In this document: piece by piece, positions 1 through 10,243 of the stretch
How the letters are laid out: the number at the start of each line of letters is the position of its first letter
How positions within the stretch are numbered: the stretch's first letter is position 1
Assembly: GCA_026545765.1 (NCBI GenBank)
Contig: CM048843.1
Location: 21,945,646-22,009,645, forward strand
Length of the DNA: 64,000 nucleotides
DNA from: Plantago major
Lineage: Eukaryota; Streptophyta; Magnoliopsida; Lamiales; Plantaginaceae
Direction of reading: 5' to 3'
Translations under genes and position numbers: made by a program
Notes under the pieces: model-generated
Told to the model about the DNA's origin: nothing
Seen by the model: only the letters and a program-made list of their open reading frames with translations
Database searches by the model: none

Positions 1-73
1 GAAATTTGGTCGAACCGGACATGAACTGCTCCATACAGAATCAAGGCGCTCGTTCTCCTCCTTCGTTCTTCCG

Positions 74-379
74 TCATGGGCGCTCCATCTCGTCTCTTTG
101 TTGCTCCATCTCTTGAGTTAGCCGAGCAACCTGTTCCCGGACCTGCGACTGCACCATTTCCGAGACCTGGTCTTGTGTGTAAACCGGACGTCTAGACTGC
201 TGGGATGATGATGAGGAGCACCCCGGACTAGCCAAGCTCAAACCGAGGCTCCCGAGTTCATATATTTGTCCTTTGCTGTCCGGTTTGTTGACCTCTAGGA
301 AGATGTTGTCAACTTGTTCAGTTGACAACACATCACCCGTCTCGTCCTCCTGCCTCGCCACCTGAGCATCAACCTCAGC
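74..379 (-). pseudogene. Last exon of the second CACTA gene (Transposase_24-like)
   Basis: The protein contains LSTEQVDNIFLEVN, then a GQIYELGSLG block and a Gln/Glu-rich coiled-coil tail. This matches the C-terminal part of the plant Ptta/En/Spm family (Transposase_24). A TTTCAG acceptor directly precedes GCTGAGG, so the exon probably starts at its high end and not at the internal Met. A homologous exon sits at 60584-60958 in another relic, with NQIFFAVNPMDSKGRVYGIGSFG in place of NIFLEVNKPDSKGQIYELGSLG, which supports the exon call. The role in transposition is that of a TNPA-like accessory protein, known from the family and not shown here. Confidence 0.7.
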
Positions 380-475
380 CTGAAATCGTAAATAGCAGAT
401 ATCATGATCAGTTACTGTTTTTCAAAAATAACTTGTAATAGTGTACAAATATGAAATTTAAGCAACATAAACTAC

Positions 476-571
476 CGCAATAGACGAGGCCCGGCAGTCG
501 GTCCATACCCCGCCCTTCTGCTTGGCCTTCTTGAAGATGTCATACTTGGATGTCACCTCCCCTCGTGCGAT
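476..571 (-). pseudogene. Penultimate exon of the second CACTA gene
   Basis: Reads IARGEVTSKYDIFKKAKQ then GGVWTDCRASSIA, bordered by a TTCAG acceptor and a GCG|GTAGTT donor. The exon of relic 3 that ends at 60494 encodes a similar YPKTVLYHFKKAKLKDDIWV and stops at the same Ile-Ala|GT boundary. The shared boundary makes this a real exon of the Transposase_24-type gene, not a chance reading frame. Confidence 0.65.
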
Positions 572-1056
572 CTGAACAACATATATAGTCAACAATTTAT
601 CATCTCACAATTAAGTAATCAGAGACACAATACATACACGTAATGCTAGATTGAAAAAAAACATATAATACATACCGATTGGTAATAATCGATGAGATCG
701 CCTCCCAAGGTGGTGAAGCCTCCCCGCCGCACGATCGAGACGCCTTGGTTATATGTTGATGTAGGCGATATCACGGACATCGATTCGGGCGCCAGAGAAG
801 CATCCCAAAGGGCCCACTCCTCTGCATCAACCTATGGAGGCATTGGGCCACCCCGATCCCGAATGGCCTTCCACGTACAGACCATATCCTCATCAGTTTA
901 GATCCTGATCTTGTAAACACGCCAGATCTGTGGGATCAACCTGCTGGGAATGAAGTACTCCTTCTACGTTCCCAATTTCATACAACATCCAAAGTCAATA
1001 CATATATAACGTCACCATTTTACATCAATTTAATAAGATACAACAACATTACAGAT

Positions 1057-1325
1057 ATGGTGACTAACATATCACCCAAACAAAGTGGATAACATACCAC
1101 CCAAACAAAGTGGCTAACATACCACTCACATTGTCCTAAATTTTACTAACACAATGGTGACTAACATATCACCCAAACAAAGTGGCTAACATATCACTCA
1201 CATATAGTGGCTAACATACCACTCACATTGTCCTAAATTTTACTAACACAATGGTGACTAACATATCACCCAAATAAAGTGGCTAACATACCACTCACAT
1301 ACAGTGGCTAACATACCACTCATAT
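1057..1325. repeat. Short tandem array of about 22-bp units (GTGGCTAACATACCACTCAC)
   Basis: Units of the type GTGGCTAACATAYCACYCA recur about ten times, some joined in larger blocks with AATTTTACTAACACAATG. The array lies in a probable intron or spacer of the CACTA second gene. Confidence 0.8.
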
Positions 1326-1659
1326 TAAAACGATTATAATTACAAACAAACGAATGTCATATTTTAACTTACCCTCAGCTCATCAAAGTACTCGGCCCTC
1401 ATACGGTCCGAGATGTGAGACCAACACTCACCACCCTGCCCCGGTGGCTCTCTCCTGCTCCGGAAGATGTCAGCTAGTTTGTTGTGGACCTCCCGAGGCC
1501 ATAAACTGTTGTCAATGTATAAGATACAAGAAACAAATATATATTACTTTAGTACAACAATTTATACTTGTCAACTATCATAAGTTATGTTTTACATATT
1601 TAAGAAGAATGTATAATACTTACTTGGCAGGACCAGCAGAAAAAATCACAGGCAAGTCG

Positions 1660-1885
1660 TTCCACGTGACGTTGGGATGATGTGGATCGAACATGAGGTA
1701 GGGAAATCATCATGGTCTCCCTCCTCAGTATGTCAGGCCGACCGTTGGTAGAGCCTCATCGCTCTCCCTCCTTTGGGGGGTCTCAGAATCGAGACTTCAC
1801 AGATCGACTACGAGCCCTCCCCGACCTGCCCCACCCAAAGACTATCATGCGGTCAGGTATAAAAGCGTGGTCTCTGTCGCGGCAT
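1660..1885 (-). pseudogene. Possible internal exon of the CACTA second gene
   Basis: Behind a TTTTTGCAG acceptor the minus strand reads CRDRDHAFIPDRMIVFGWG followed by RSGRARSRS. I place it in the second CACTA gene from its position between TNP2 and the Transposase_24 exons and from the similar Arg-rich tone. No specific domain is recognised and the frame closes soon after. Confidence 0.35.
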
Positions 1886-2030
1886 CTGCAAAAACATGTA
1901 ACAAATACAATAAAATATGTTAGTACCAGTTATAATACAGAACAAATTATAATAACACATATAATTACTCAAGTGTTATCAACTACTAACTAGTTATAAT
2001 ACACATAATATACCGTTATCGCCGTCCTCT

Positions 2031-3870
2031 AAGTCTACATATTGGTCCTCGTGCAGATCAAACAACTCATGGTCCTTTGTTTTTCCCTCAATGTTGGAAA
2101 GTGCATTGAATTAGTTCTCGAACACGTTCTTCTCAATGTGCATGAAATCTAAGTTGTGACGGATAAGAAGACTGCTCCAATAAGGCAAGTCCCAGAAGAT
2201 GCTTCTCTTCCTCCAACCACATTTTTTACCAATTTTCTCGTTATGCTTCATTCACCCAAGTTCAGTCACCTTCATAAGACCCAACCTATCAATCTCCGCA
2301 AGAATTTGTGCACCAGTAAGTCTTGTCGGGGCTTTTTTGTTGACGACTTTATTTTTCAAGAATTGATCCTTGTTCTTCCTGAACGGATGGTCACTTTCTA
2401 GCAACCTACGATGACAATCAAACCAACAAAATTTTCCACTACCCTTCGCCTAAATGCATACAGATATCCTCCAAGCAATGTGGACATGCATATTTCCCTG
2501 CGGTTTTCCTTCCAGATAGCATGGAGTACGCAGGAAAGTCACTCACGGTCCAAAGAAGAGCTGCTCTCAAGGTGAAGTTCTTTTTGGTCGAGACATCATA
2601 TGCAGGGATACCATCCGTCCACAACTCGATCAACTCCTTGATTAGGGGTTGCAAGAAAACATCCAACGTCAGTCCAGGATCTTTCGGCCCAGGCACCAAT
2701 GCAGTCAGAAACATGAATGGGTCCTTCATGCACTCACCTGGGGGCAGGTTGTACGGTGTGAGCATAACTGGCCAACAAGAGTATTTTCGTTCACTCCCGA
2801 ATGGGTTAAAACCATCCGTACAAAGTCCCGATCGTACATTTCTAGATTCGGCTGCAAACTCTGGATATGTCTTGTCAAACGATTTCCATGCGGGTGAGTC
2901 TGCTGGATGGTCCATTCTACCATCTTCTGCATTATCCGAGATTACTTGCTCCTTGTGCCACCGCATTTTATCCGCAGAAGCACTTGAAGCATACAATCTT
3001 TTCAAACGAGGTGCTAGAGGGAAGTACCACATTTTCTTATGTGGGAGATTTTTCTTCTGTCGTTTCTTTGCAGCCCCCTCCTTGTAACGCTTGTACCGTT
3101 CCTTACCACAGAACTTGCATTGAATTAGATCTGCATCCTCCTCCCAATAGATCATGCACATTTTCGGACAACAGTCTATGGTTACCACAGGCAACCCTAA
3201 ACCCCGCATCTTTTTCTTTGCTTGGTAAAAGTTGGTGGGAACTAGGTTTTCTTCAGGACAAAGGTCCGACATTACGTCATCCCATTCATTGAAGCTCATT
3301 TCAGATTGCTGGCCATTAGCCTTACAACTCATTAGCCGAGCCAACAAAGACAACTCAGTGAGCTTACACCCCGGATAAACCGGCTTCCTTGATGATTCTA
3401 ATAAGTCAAAGAACACCTGATCCTCGGGATTCGGTGGTTCCTCCACCTCCACCTCGATTTCAGTGTTAGTTGTGTCCATGAACTCTGCCCCTGCAGCATC
3501 ATACACCATTTGTTCGACTCGAGCTCGAATAGCATCGCCTACAGATGTACTTTGTTCCCCGACTTGTTCATTTTTTCTCTTCCTTCCACGCTGTCTGTAT
3601 TGGTCATATGTATTGTTGCTTCCTCACCATGATGATTCCATACCTGATACGCAGGCAGGAATCCATTTTTCCTCAAGTGCTGGACTACCGCTGTAGGAGT
3701 CACGTATTGCTTGTTTCTGCACTGTTTCATTGCACAAGGGCACTTTATCAACCCATCCTTTACACAAGCCGGATTTGAGATTGCAAATGCAATGAAACCT
3801 TAATCCCTTTCAGAAAACTCGATTGAACTCTGCCATTTAGAGTACGACAATACATCCATGAACGATCGGT
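2031..3870 (-). pseudogene. TNP2-like CACTA transposase, interrupted
   Basis: TNP2-type transposases (Transposase_21) cut and rejoin CACTA ends. The N-terminal part (about 3870-3539) carries the transposase-associated domain: DRSWMY, MIKCPCAMKQCRNKQYV, and HLRKNGFLPAYQVWNHHGE. The longest open stretch, 356 codons ending at 2439, contains CPKMCMIYWEEDADLIQCKFCG (Cys pairs), DGFNPFG, MLTPYNLPPGECM, ALVPGPKDPG and LLWTVSDFPAYSMLSG, all in the order typical of the family, and ends at ACPHC. Further TNP2 sequence follows with a frame change near 2440-2450: WFDCHRRLLESDHPFRKNK, then RHNLDFMHIEKNVFEN, with two in-frame stops. The family is normally well over 700 residues; this copy is dead. Confidence 0.85.
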
Positions 3871-4119
3871 ATTTATTGAATAATTAGATAATAACCTGAC
3901 ACATTTGAATTCATTAGATCGAGGTTTATCATTTACGATAATAAATCAATTTCAATCAATTGCTACGTAATATAAGTTATATTAGCTTCAACATCAATTG
4001 TTACGGCATTACATAATATAAGTTACATTAGCTTCAATTTTACCATAATGTTTGGTTTCATAAATCAACTAATGATTACTAGTTATACAAGCCTAGAGAC
4101 AAAACGGATTATCAAATGA

Positions 4120-4575
4120 TTCTTTCTCTTGACCCCTCCTCATCACTTGTGACGCTCCCTACCACAGAACTTGCATTCCAACAGATCTACATCCTCCTCC
4201 CAATACACCATGCACATGTTCCGACAAGTAGAAAGGCACTCAATAGGCGGCCCCAAACCCCGCCTCTCCCTCCAATGGAGGTATGCCATGGACGGTGCTT
4301 CCTCACCGTGATGAATCCATACATGATACTCAGGCATGAATCCATAACGTCGCAAGTGCTCGAATACTGCTGTAGGAGTCATAAATTGCTTGTTTCTACA
4401 GGTTTCCAATGTGCAAGGACACTTTATCAACCCCCAGTTGCACAAGCCGGACGTCCCATGGCAAACGAGATGAAACCTTTAACCCCTTCTACAAAACTCC
4501 TAGAAACTCTGCCATTTACCGCCGTACGATCGTACATCCGTGAACGGTCAGAATTCATTGTATACTTTTTTTAAC
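4120..4575 (-). pseudogene. Second copy of the TNP2 N-terminal domain, fused to its Cys-pair motif
   Basis: The stretch repeats the transposase-associated domain just downstream in the same element: NGRVSRSFVEGVKGFISFA, then LIKCPCTLETCRNKQFMTP and HLRRYGFMPEYHVWIHHGE. It then jumps straight to CRNMCMVYWEEDVDLLECKFCG, a motif that in the downstream copy lies about 100 residues further on. So the element has two diverged 5' halves in tandem, either from an internal duplication with deletion or from one CACTA element landing in a relative. An in-frame stop separates the first block from LIKCPC. Confidence 0.75.
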
Positions 4576-5394
4576 CTGTTCCAATTGATTAGATCGTATT
4601 TAATTTATTAGATCGATTCCAATTCGGATAAGAAGATTGTAGAGATTAATTGTTAATTATTATACGTTCCTTATAAATTAATTATTAAGTGTTCGATATG
4701 TTACAAAATTTATTAAGTGTTTTACTACTACGAGTTATAAATTATAAATTATAAATTACACGTTAATATAATCAACATATTATCCGTCGCTCAAAACACT
4801 TAACTACATCCTCGTAATTTAGTACATATACGAATTTATCAAATCAACTCCAACTACTACTTACATACATATCAAATTAACTAAACTAACTACATACATA
4901 CTTAACATACATATCAAATTAACTAAACTAACTAAACCAACTACATACATACTTAATTAACATACATACTTCACTACATACATACTTATCGAATTAACAT
5001 ACATACATATTGAATTACTACATACATTCATATCAAATTAACTAAACTAACTATCAAATTACATATACAAATCAAATTAATCAAATTACATATAATTGAT
5101 CAAATTAACTAAACAAGCTACTACATACTTCATATAAACATACAATTGAGAATAAGTAGTCAAAAATCAAAAAAATCCCAATTTTTCAAAAGTTAGGGTT
5201 TAGAAGTAATACCTTTGATTCCGAAGAAAATAGCAGATGAAATTTGAAATTGAAGGAAGAAACGAGCTCCTCGTCCAACGATCTTCGAATTGACACCAAG
5301 ATTGGGAAGAATCGACAACAAATGGCCGGATTTGACGGAGGAGAAAGGAAGAAAAAGAAGAAAAACGAAGAAGAAGAATGAAGCCGAAATGGCT

Positions 5395-5712
5395 TATGTT
5401 TTAGCCCAAAATGGCTAAAACCTTACTGGGCCGACGGACACGTATCCGTCGGCCCAGTAACGATCCGTCGCCAAATTTTTTTTATTTAACATATAAATAT
5501 TAACGACGGATAATTTATCCGTCGTTAATATTTAATTTTTTTTTTAAAGTCAAACAACGGGCGACGGATTAATAAAATCCGTTGTCCATATAGCGACGGA
5601 TAAAATTACCCGTCGCTAATGAGCGACGGATAATTTTTACCCGTCGCTAGATTTGGCGACGGATAAAATCCGTCGCCCCTTTCCATCGTTTTACCTCAGA
5701 ATTCTTGTAGTG
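5395..5712 (-). repeat. CACTA terminus with subterminal GACGGAT repeats
   Basis: About ten GACGGAT/ATCCGTC words in both orientations lie within 300 bases of the CACTACAAG end. In CACTA elements such words bind the element's own accessory protein. The same words mark the ends of the elements at 36316-37430 and 58299-61447, so the three are relatives. Confidence 0.8.
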
Positions 5713-5713
5713 T

Positions 5714-5934
5714 TAAGCTTTCATGCACTTGTAGAAACATTATAGGCATTTTCAGAAACAATGAAAGAATGAGTGAGAACATCACATACATAATCTAGAC
5801 AGTAATGTCATGATTATGAACATTAGGGTTTTAAGTTTTCATGAACTTTTCTAACATTTTAAGCATTTCCAGAAATATTGAAAGAATGAGTGAGAACAAT
5901 ACACACATAATATAGGGCAGTAATGTCATAGCCC
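5714..5934. repeat. Two direct repeats of about 110 bp
   Basis: TTTCATG...GAAAGAATGAGTGAGAAC...CAGTAATGTCAT occurs twice in succession with moderate divergence. Similar GAACATTA-rich sequence continues on both sides of the Mutator-like insertion to about 7140. No coding potential was seen. Confidence 0.6.
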
Positions 5935-6038
5935 TTTTTTTCTTACCATGTACATGAAGTACATTGTTCAGAGTACTGAGAATATTGAACATTAAAGTCA
6001 CAACATTAAACACATTTTACATATAATTAAGATAGTTG

Positions 6039-6897
6039 GGTTTTTCAATTCTCAGGTCACGTTCGTACCAACCTGAACACAGGTCACTGTTAGATGTTCG
6101 CCAAGTGGCATTGAATTCAATCTGGTTCATCCGTTTTGGTTCGAAGCCATTTTTCAATAATTTTAGGTACGATGGATTAAAATTTATCTTTTTAACAATT
6201 AAAAATCCCCATAAAATATACAAATTGACTATAATACACGTATTATATATATTTCAATGTTATAAAATTATATATACAACCTTTATCAATAACAAAATAC
6301 ATAATTAATTGCAATTTGCAAATCCATATTGAAACATAATCGCAATTTTAAACATAATTTACTGAAGCATTGACGCTTCTCCAGGTGAAGAACACGGTCA
6401 ATACTGTGAAGAACCCTACCTCAATAAATAAAAAGAAGGAACAAATTGTTGCTTCAAAAATCAAAATCAAAGGTGATGTTGTTGCCTGTTGGAGACTTTG
6501 AAAAATTGCGCGAAGGTAGAAACCAAAACTCTCCTCTTCACTTCCAAGCAAAACACACACACTTTTCCTTATTATTCATACGACTGCCTGTGGAGACGAA
6601 GAAGATAAAAGAGGGATAATTAACGTATAAGGATTATGCTGCTCTCGACATATTATGAAACGAATGGCCCTAAATGTTTAATTTACTATGTTTAATTGGT
6701 AGGGTTGTAAAATTATATAATAAAATCTTATTTATTAAATTTAATTATACTTTGAATAAGGGTATAGTCGTACATTAATATTTTATTATTAAAATATAAT
6801 TATAATATAATATAATTTGTAAAATCGTACCTGACGATCATCTAACGGAGACCTATGTTCAGATTGGTACGAAACCGACCTAAAAATAGAAAAGCCC
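6039..6897. mobile_element. Mutator-like non-autonomous element (MULE/MITE)
   Basis: Inverted ends share CGTACCAAYCTGAACAYAGG and GTTAGATG over about 65 bp. The first copy starts GGGTTTTTCAA and the second ends GAAAAGCCC. Outside them lie AAGATAGTT and ACGATAGTT, nine bases matching at eight, as expected for Mutator-type insertion. The 700-bp interior holds no convincing gene. The single mismatch in the duplication and the TIR differences suggest a fairly old insertion. Confidence 0.7.
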
Positions 6898-7149
6898 ACG
6901 ATAGTTTTGTGTATAATGATCAAGTACTAGCAATAACTTCATGTATATCATCAAATCATTAATTATATCACCAAAAACATGAAACATATAAGTAAGAACA
7001 TTACTCATGTGTAATAAACTACTGATTTTAACATATTTGCTAAATGCACAATAGTTATGTGTACTATGTTTAAGTTGTACATCCTCCATATAGTCTAGAA
7101 CATTACAAACATAAGCCACGACATTACACAAATCACCTAGAACATTTGA

Positions 7150-7318
7150 ACAGTGTTGTACGCGATTTTCTGTTATCTTTTGTGCTAGTTTGGACTTTCT
7201 CTTATATATGTAATTTCTTGGAGTTGTACACGGGTTCTTATAAACCCCCGTGAGTTTATGGTTTTTATTTAATAATAGGAGCTTGACTCCACCTTAATTA
7301 TAAAAAAAAAAAAAAAAA
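7150..7318 (+). mobile_element. Possible LINE 3' tail with poly(A)
   Basis: TTTTGTGCTAGTTTGGACTT, then a GGGTTCTTATAAACCCCC hairpin and an 18-base A run resemble the 3' ends of plant L1-type LINEs. No reverse-transcriptase sequence precedes it and no clear target duplication was found, so this is tentative. Confidence 0.35.
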
Positions 7319-7830
7319 CAATTGTCCATGAAAACACCATATCTAGATCTATTATAAAGGAGAAACTACTAGTCAATGATATTGATGAGGTCGATTGAAA
7401 AAATATAAACTAGATAGAACACAAATGTTTATGCTATCGATTTGTTATTTTTCAATAATTAAAAACATTGTTAGAACTTCCATACAAGCATATTTTGAGC
7501 AAATTCAGATCTTGATATGAAAATCATCAAAACGAACATTGATTTCACATAAACTAGGTCGAGATCTAGATGTCCGTACCTTCATGGTGTTGTTTTCGAG
7601 CTTAAGTAAGTCAATGTTGGATCGATCTTGAGCGGATTCCAATGTTATCGAATTGATTCCATTGATTTCGAGTTGGTTTTTGTCGATTTCGAGCTGAAAA
7701 AGGGAGAGAAATTTTTTGCGGCTGTTTTGTTTCTGATTGTTTGTCTTCCAACCCTAATTTAATGCTATATATATTGACCCCTTTTTTACCCATTTTAAAG
7801 ACCTAGTACCTAGCTTCTGGGATTTTTTTT
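7319..7830. other. Intergenic, nothing recognised
   Basis: AT-rich sequence with no supported gene. A short minus-strand frame around 7611-7793 starts MGKKGVNIYS and lacks any recognisable family. Confidence 0.5.
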
Positions 7831-7850
7831 GGGGGGGGGGGGGGGGGGGG
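7831..7850 (+). repeat. Run of 20 G, preceded by 8 T
   Basis: An uninterrupted poly(G) tract. It is prone to quadruplex formation and its length in an assembly is unreliable. Confidence 0.95.
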
Positions 7851-7975
7851 TAGTTAGTAGTTTAACTTTTGGTTTGTGGTAGTTTTACAATTACTATAAA
7901 TTGGTCTCTTATGTCTCGTCTCTTAGAAGACTCACTCGAAGGGGAAAGACAATAACATCAAATGAGAGAGCCCAA

Positions 7976-8088
7976 GGCTCTGTTCTTTTCAACTGAAAAC
8001 TCATTCAGTTCAGTTCAGTTATGCTTAGTTATATTTTATACTACAATTCAGTTCAGTTAAGAAAATTGCAGTTGAAGAGAACAAAGCC
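7976..8088. mobile_element. Tourist-like MITE (PIF/Harbinger)
   Basis: Inverted ends GGCTCTGTTCTTTTCAACTG and GGCTTTGTTCTCTTCAACTG, flanked by CAA on both sides, with repeated TTCAGTTCAGTT inside. A 113-bp length, a 3-bp duplication and GGCTTTGTT-type ends fit Tourist elements. Confidence 0.65.
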
Positions 8089-8148
8089 CAACTCCATCTC
8101 CAAATAGGTGGAAAACAGACCAAACGTTAGCAAAAAAATCCAAAAAGT

Positions 8149-8220
8149 TGCATTTGCCGGGAGTCAAACCCGGGTCTATTGCTTGGAAGGCAATTATCCT
8201 AACCGTTGGACTACAAACGC
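8149..8220 (-). tRNA. tRNA-Gly(UCC)-like gene with a G3-U70 pair; possibly a pseudogene
   Basis: The minus strand folds as a full 72-base tRNA. The acceptor is GCGTTTG/CAAATGC with discriminator A. The D arm contains TAGTCCAACGGTTAGG, the anticodon loop is CTTCCAA (UCC), and the T stem is CCGGG/CCCGG. T5 and T7 runs just downstream are Pol III terminators. Two positions are odd. Position 70 is T where I expect C for plant tRNA-Gly, so the third acceptor pair is G-U, which is the main alanine identity element. The T loop starts TTTGA rather than TTCGA, changing invariant C56 and weakening the internal B-box promoter. It lies among transposons and is probably a retired copy, though it could still be transcribed. 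Confidence 0.85.
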
Positions 8221-8571
8221 CTGGTTGGTATTGCTATCAAACTAGGTTTACTAATAGTTACAAAATGGATAAAATTGCTACTTTTATGCAAACAATCCAT
8301 TTTGTTAAACAAATAAATGAAGTAACTTTTAAAAGTTATAATAAGAAGACTAGTTAGAGTTAAGGGATTGTTCGAACTCCAATGAAAATATGAAATATTG
8401 AAAGTTACACCGTACATAGTCATTACAATAATACTGTCGGTACTGATAAGGGATATTCTAACATCGAGTTTATTTACATATAGATAGAGTTTTGTATAAA
8501 AATAGTATTTGGACAAATAACATTCCCACAGGTAAAGTGTTACATAATATACTAATTTTCTTATTGGTGTT

Positions 8572-8826
8572 CTCCCTTCGTCCCATATAAATTATCTACT
8601 TCTGCCATTTTGAGTGTCGCGTTGGAGTTGTCCGTTTTCATTTCTTTGCTATATTAGGAAAAATTATATAAACCTATTTCAAATTAAGTTAAAATATAAC
8701 TTAAAACAATCAATTATCGATAAAGTTATAAAATAAACCCCCAAATGTACAATATAGTGTTATAATATTACTCTCCTTATTTTACGTGGCGAAAGTAAAG
8801 TTGACAGCTTCTATGGGACATAGGAG
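8572..8826. mobile_element. Decayed Stowaway-like MITE
   Basis: Begins CTCCCTTCGTCCCATA and ends TATGGGACATAGGAG, inverse to each other and like Stowaway CTCCCTCCGTCCC ends. A TA lies on the right but not clearly on the left. The 255-bp interior is non-coding. Confidence 0.5.
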
Positions 8827-9391
8827 TATACGATAAAGTGGTATAGTGGAAATTATTGGATGAAATATCTAAAGCACATTTCTCAACATGTTACATAGAT
8901 AATATATAATAAAAAAATGGATTCAAAAGAGTAAATATTACATTCATTATGCAATTTATGTTAATGAAGATTGAGAGTCAATCATTTAAATCACCCAATA
9001 TTTCAACATAAGAACACTAGTACATGGATTTTCGACGTAGTATATTATTATTCGAACATAAAATATAATGATTTAAAAATAATTCCCAACAAAATAATAA
9101 AATATTACATTGTTAGAAAATTTATAAATGTATACTGGAAGCAGTTCTCATGAAGTTACATCGTTCCTATACGCAAAAAGAAAAGTGTTCCCGTATGAGG
9201 GCCAGCACAATTGTTTTACTTTAAAAAAAAAAAATTAGTTTAAAAAATCATAAAAATTTAAATATATAATAATAATATATAAAAATTATACCAACGACTA
9301 TATTTTTTTCAAGAGCTATAAATTGACACCAATCTTCACTCATTTCACCACAACTCAACTTTCTACCTTCTAGCACTATTCTTCCGTAATC
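8827..9391. other. Intergenic sequence upstream of the SANT-like fragment
   Basis: AT-rich. A CTATAAATT word about 75 bases before the following Met could be a TATA box for that fragment. Nothing else was recognised. Confidence 0.4.
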
Positions 9392-9673
9392 ATGGAACGA
9401 AATGTTTCAAACTCTACTCCAAATTCGAACCGAAAATTTAAAAGGCCTTACACGGACGAGGAAGATCTAGCTCTCACAAAGATATACATGCAGTTAAGTG
9501 AAGATCTTTTTTTCACCACACTATCCCAAACTGCACTTTTCTCAAGAGTGAAACAGATATGGGATCAAGCTGTGCTACAAAATGGGACGGTTCTTCTTGG
9601 TCTTACTGTAAGATCTGGTGGTTCACTTCGTGGTAGGCTTTGGATCAATTCGAGACTACTTGCTAGATACTGA
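9392..9673 (+). pseudogene. Myb/SANT-like protein fragment (GSTT3-like/NAM-associated type)
   Basis: The 93-codon frame contains KRPYTDEEDLALTKIYMQLS, close to the trihelix-like FTxEEDxxLxxAYxxxSEDP start of plant proteins annotated as 'glutathione S-transferase T3-like' or NAM-associated. Many of these are related to the Myb-like second protein of PIF/Harbinger transposons. After FSRVKQIWDQ the match falls away, though RSGGSLRGR and INSRLL echo the RSLQxRWxTIN part. Normal members run 250 or more residues, so this is a truncated relic. Whether it came from a host gene or a Harbinger element cannot be told here. Confidence 0.45.
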
Positions 9674-10243
9674 AGTCCAAATTTAAGTGTGAATGCTTCA
9701 ATGTTTGTTGTTGTGTGATTTATTTTTAATTGTACGAAATTGTGTTGTTCTTGCGTCAATGTTTGTTGTTGTGTGATCTTGCTCTCATTCCAATTTTACA
9801 AGGCTGGAATATGATTTTGTTTTCATTTCGATTTAAAAAAAAATTTTAAAAAATTATTTTGAAGTGCAATTTCACTAATTTCAACTTCTAATACTCTTAT
9901 AATATGTTAAATATGTATACAAAAATATGAAAAAATTGAAGACCATATTTGAGGCACGACCCACTGCAGGACAGTTTTCAGGATTTCGCCACAAGATCAT
10001 TTGTGCCAAAAAAGGGACACGATCGCCAGTCGTCTCATGACCCACTAATGATGGTCTAAGTACTACACCCATTTTATTTGGAAATAGCATAAAATAAAAA
10101 GTGAAAGAACATAATTCGATGTCGGACCGTCCCGGAATAATGTTCCTGTTTTGTCATTTTTTGTGTTCCACGTAAAGGTTCTTGCTTCCATTTTTTGCAA
10201 ATATTGCTTCCACTATAATATTAACATATTCAAACTTTTAATA
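9674..10243. other. Intergenic, nothing recognised
   Basis: Starts with a repeated TCAATGTTTGTTGTTGTGTG word that may be the old 3' UTR of the SANT-like fragment. The rest is unassigned. Confidence 0.4.

Larger units (their letters stand above)
1..5712 (-). mobile_element. CACTA (En/Spm) transposon relic 1, truncated by the window edge
   Basis: The right-hand end reads CACTACAAGAATTC inward on the minus strand, the standard CACTA terminus, and is followed by repeated GACGGAT/ATCCGTCGC words in the subterminal 300 bases. On the minus strand the order is terminus, leader, two copies of a transposase-associated domain, a TNP2-type transposase, then exons of the second (Ptta/En/Spm, Transposase_24-like) gene. 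This is the usual order for plant CACTA elements. The 3-bp duplication at the visible end would be TTA; its partner lies outside the window. The transposase is interrupted, so the copy is not autonomous. Confidence 0.85.

Noticed and set aside
1057-1325. CRISPR-like regular array
   Set aside because: Units are directly adjacent, unequal, without unique spacers, and this is plant nuclear DNA.
2521-3087. 188-codon plus-strand frame
   Set aside because: It is antisense to the TNP2-like transposase, whose motifs are clear on the minus strand.
4116-4574. 152-codon plus-strand frame
   Set aside because: Antisense shadow of the second TNP2 N-terminal copy.
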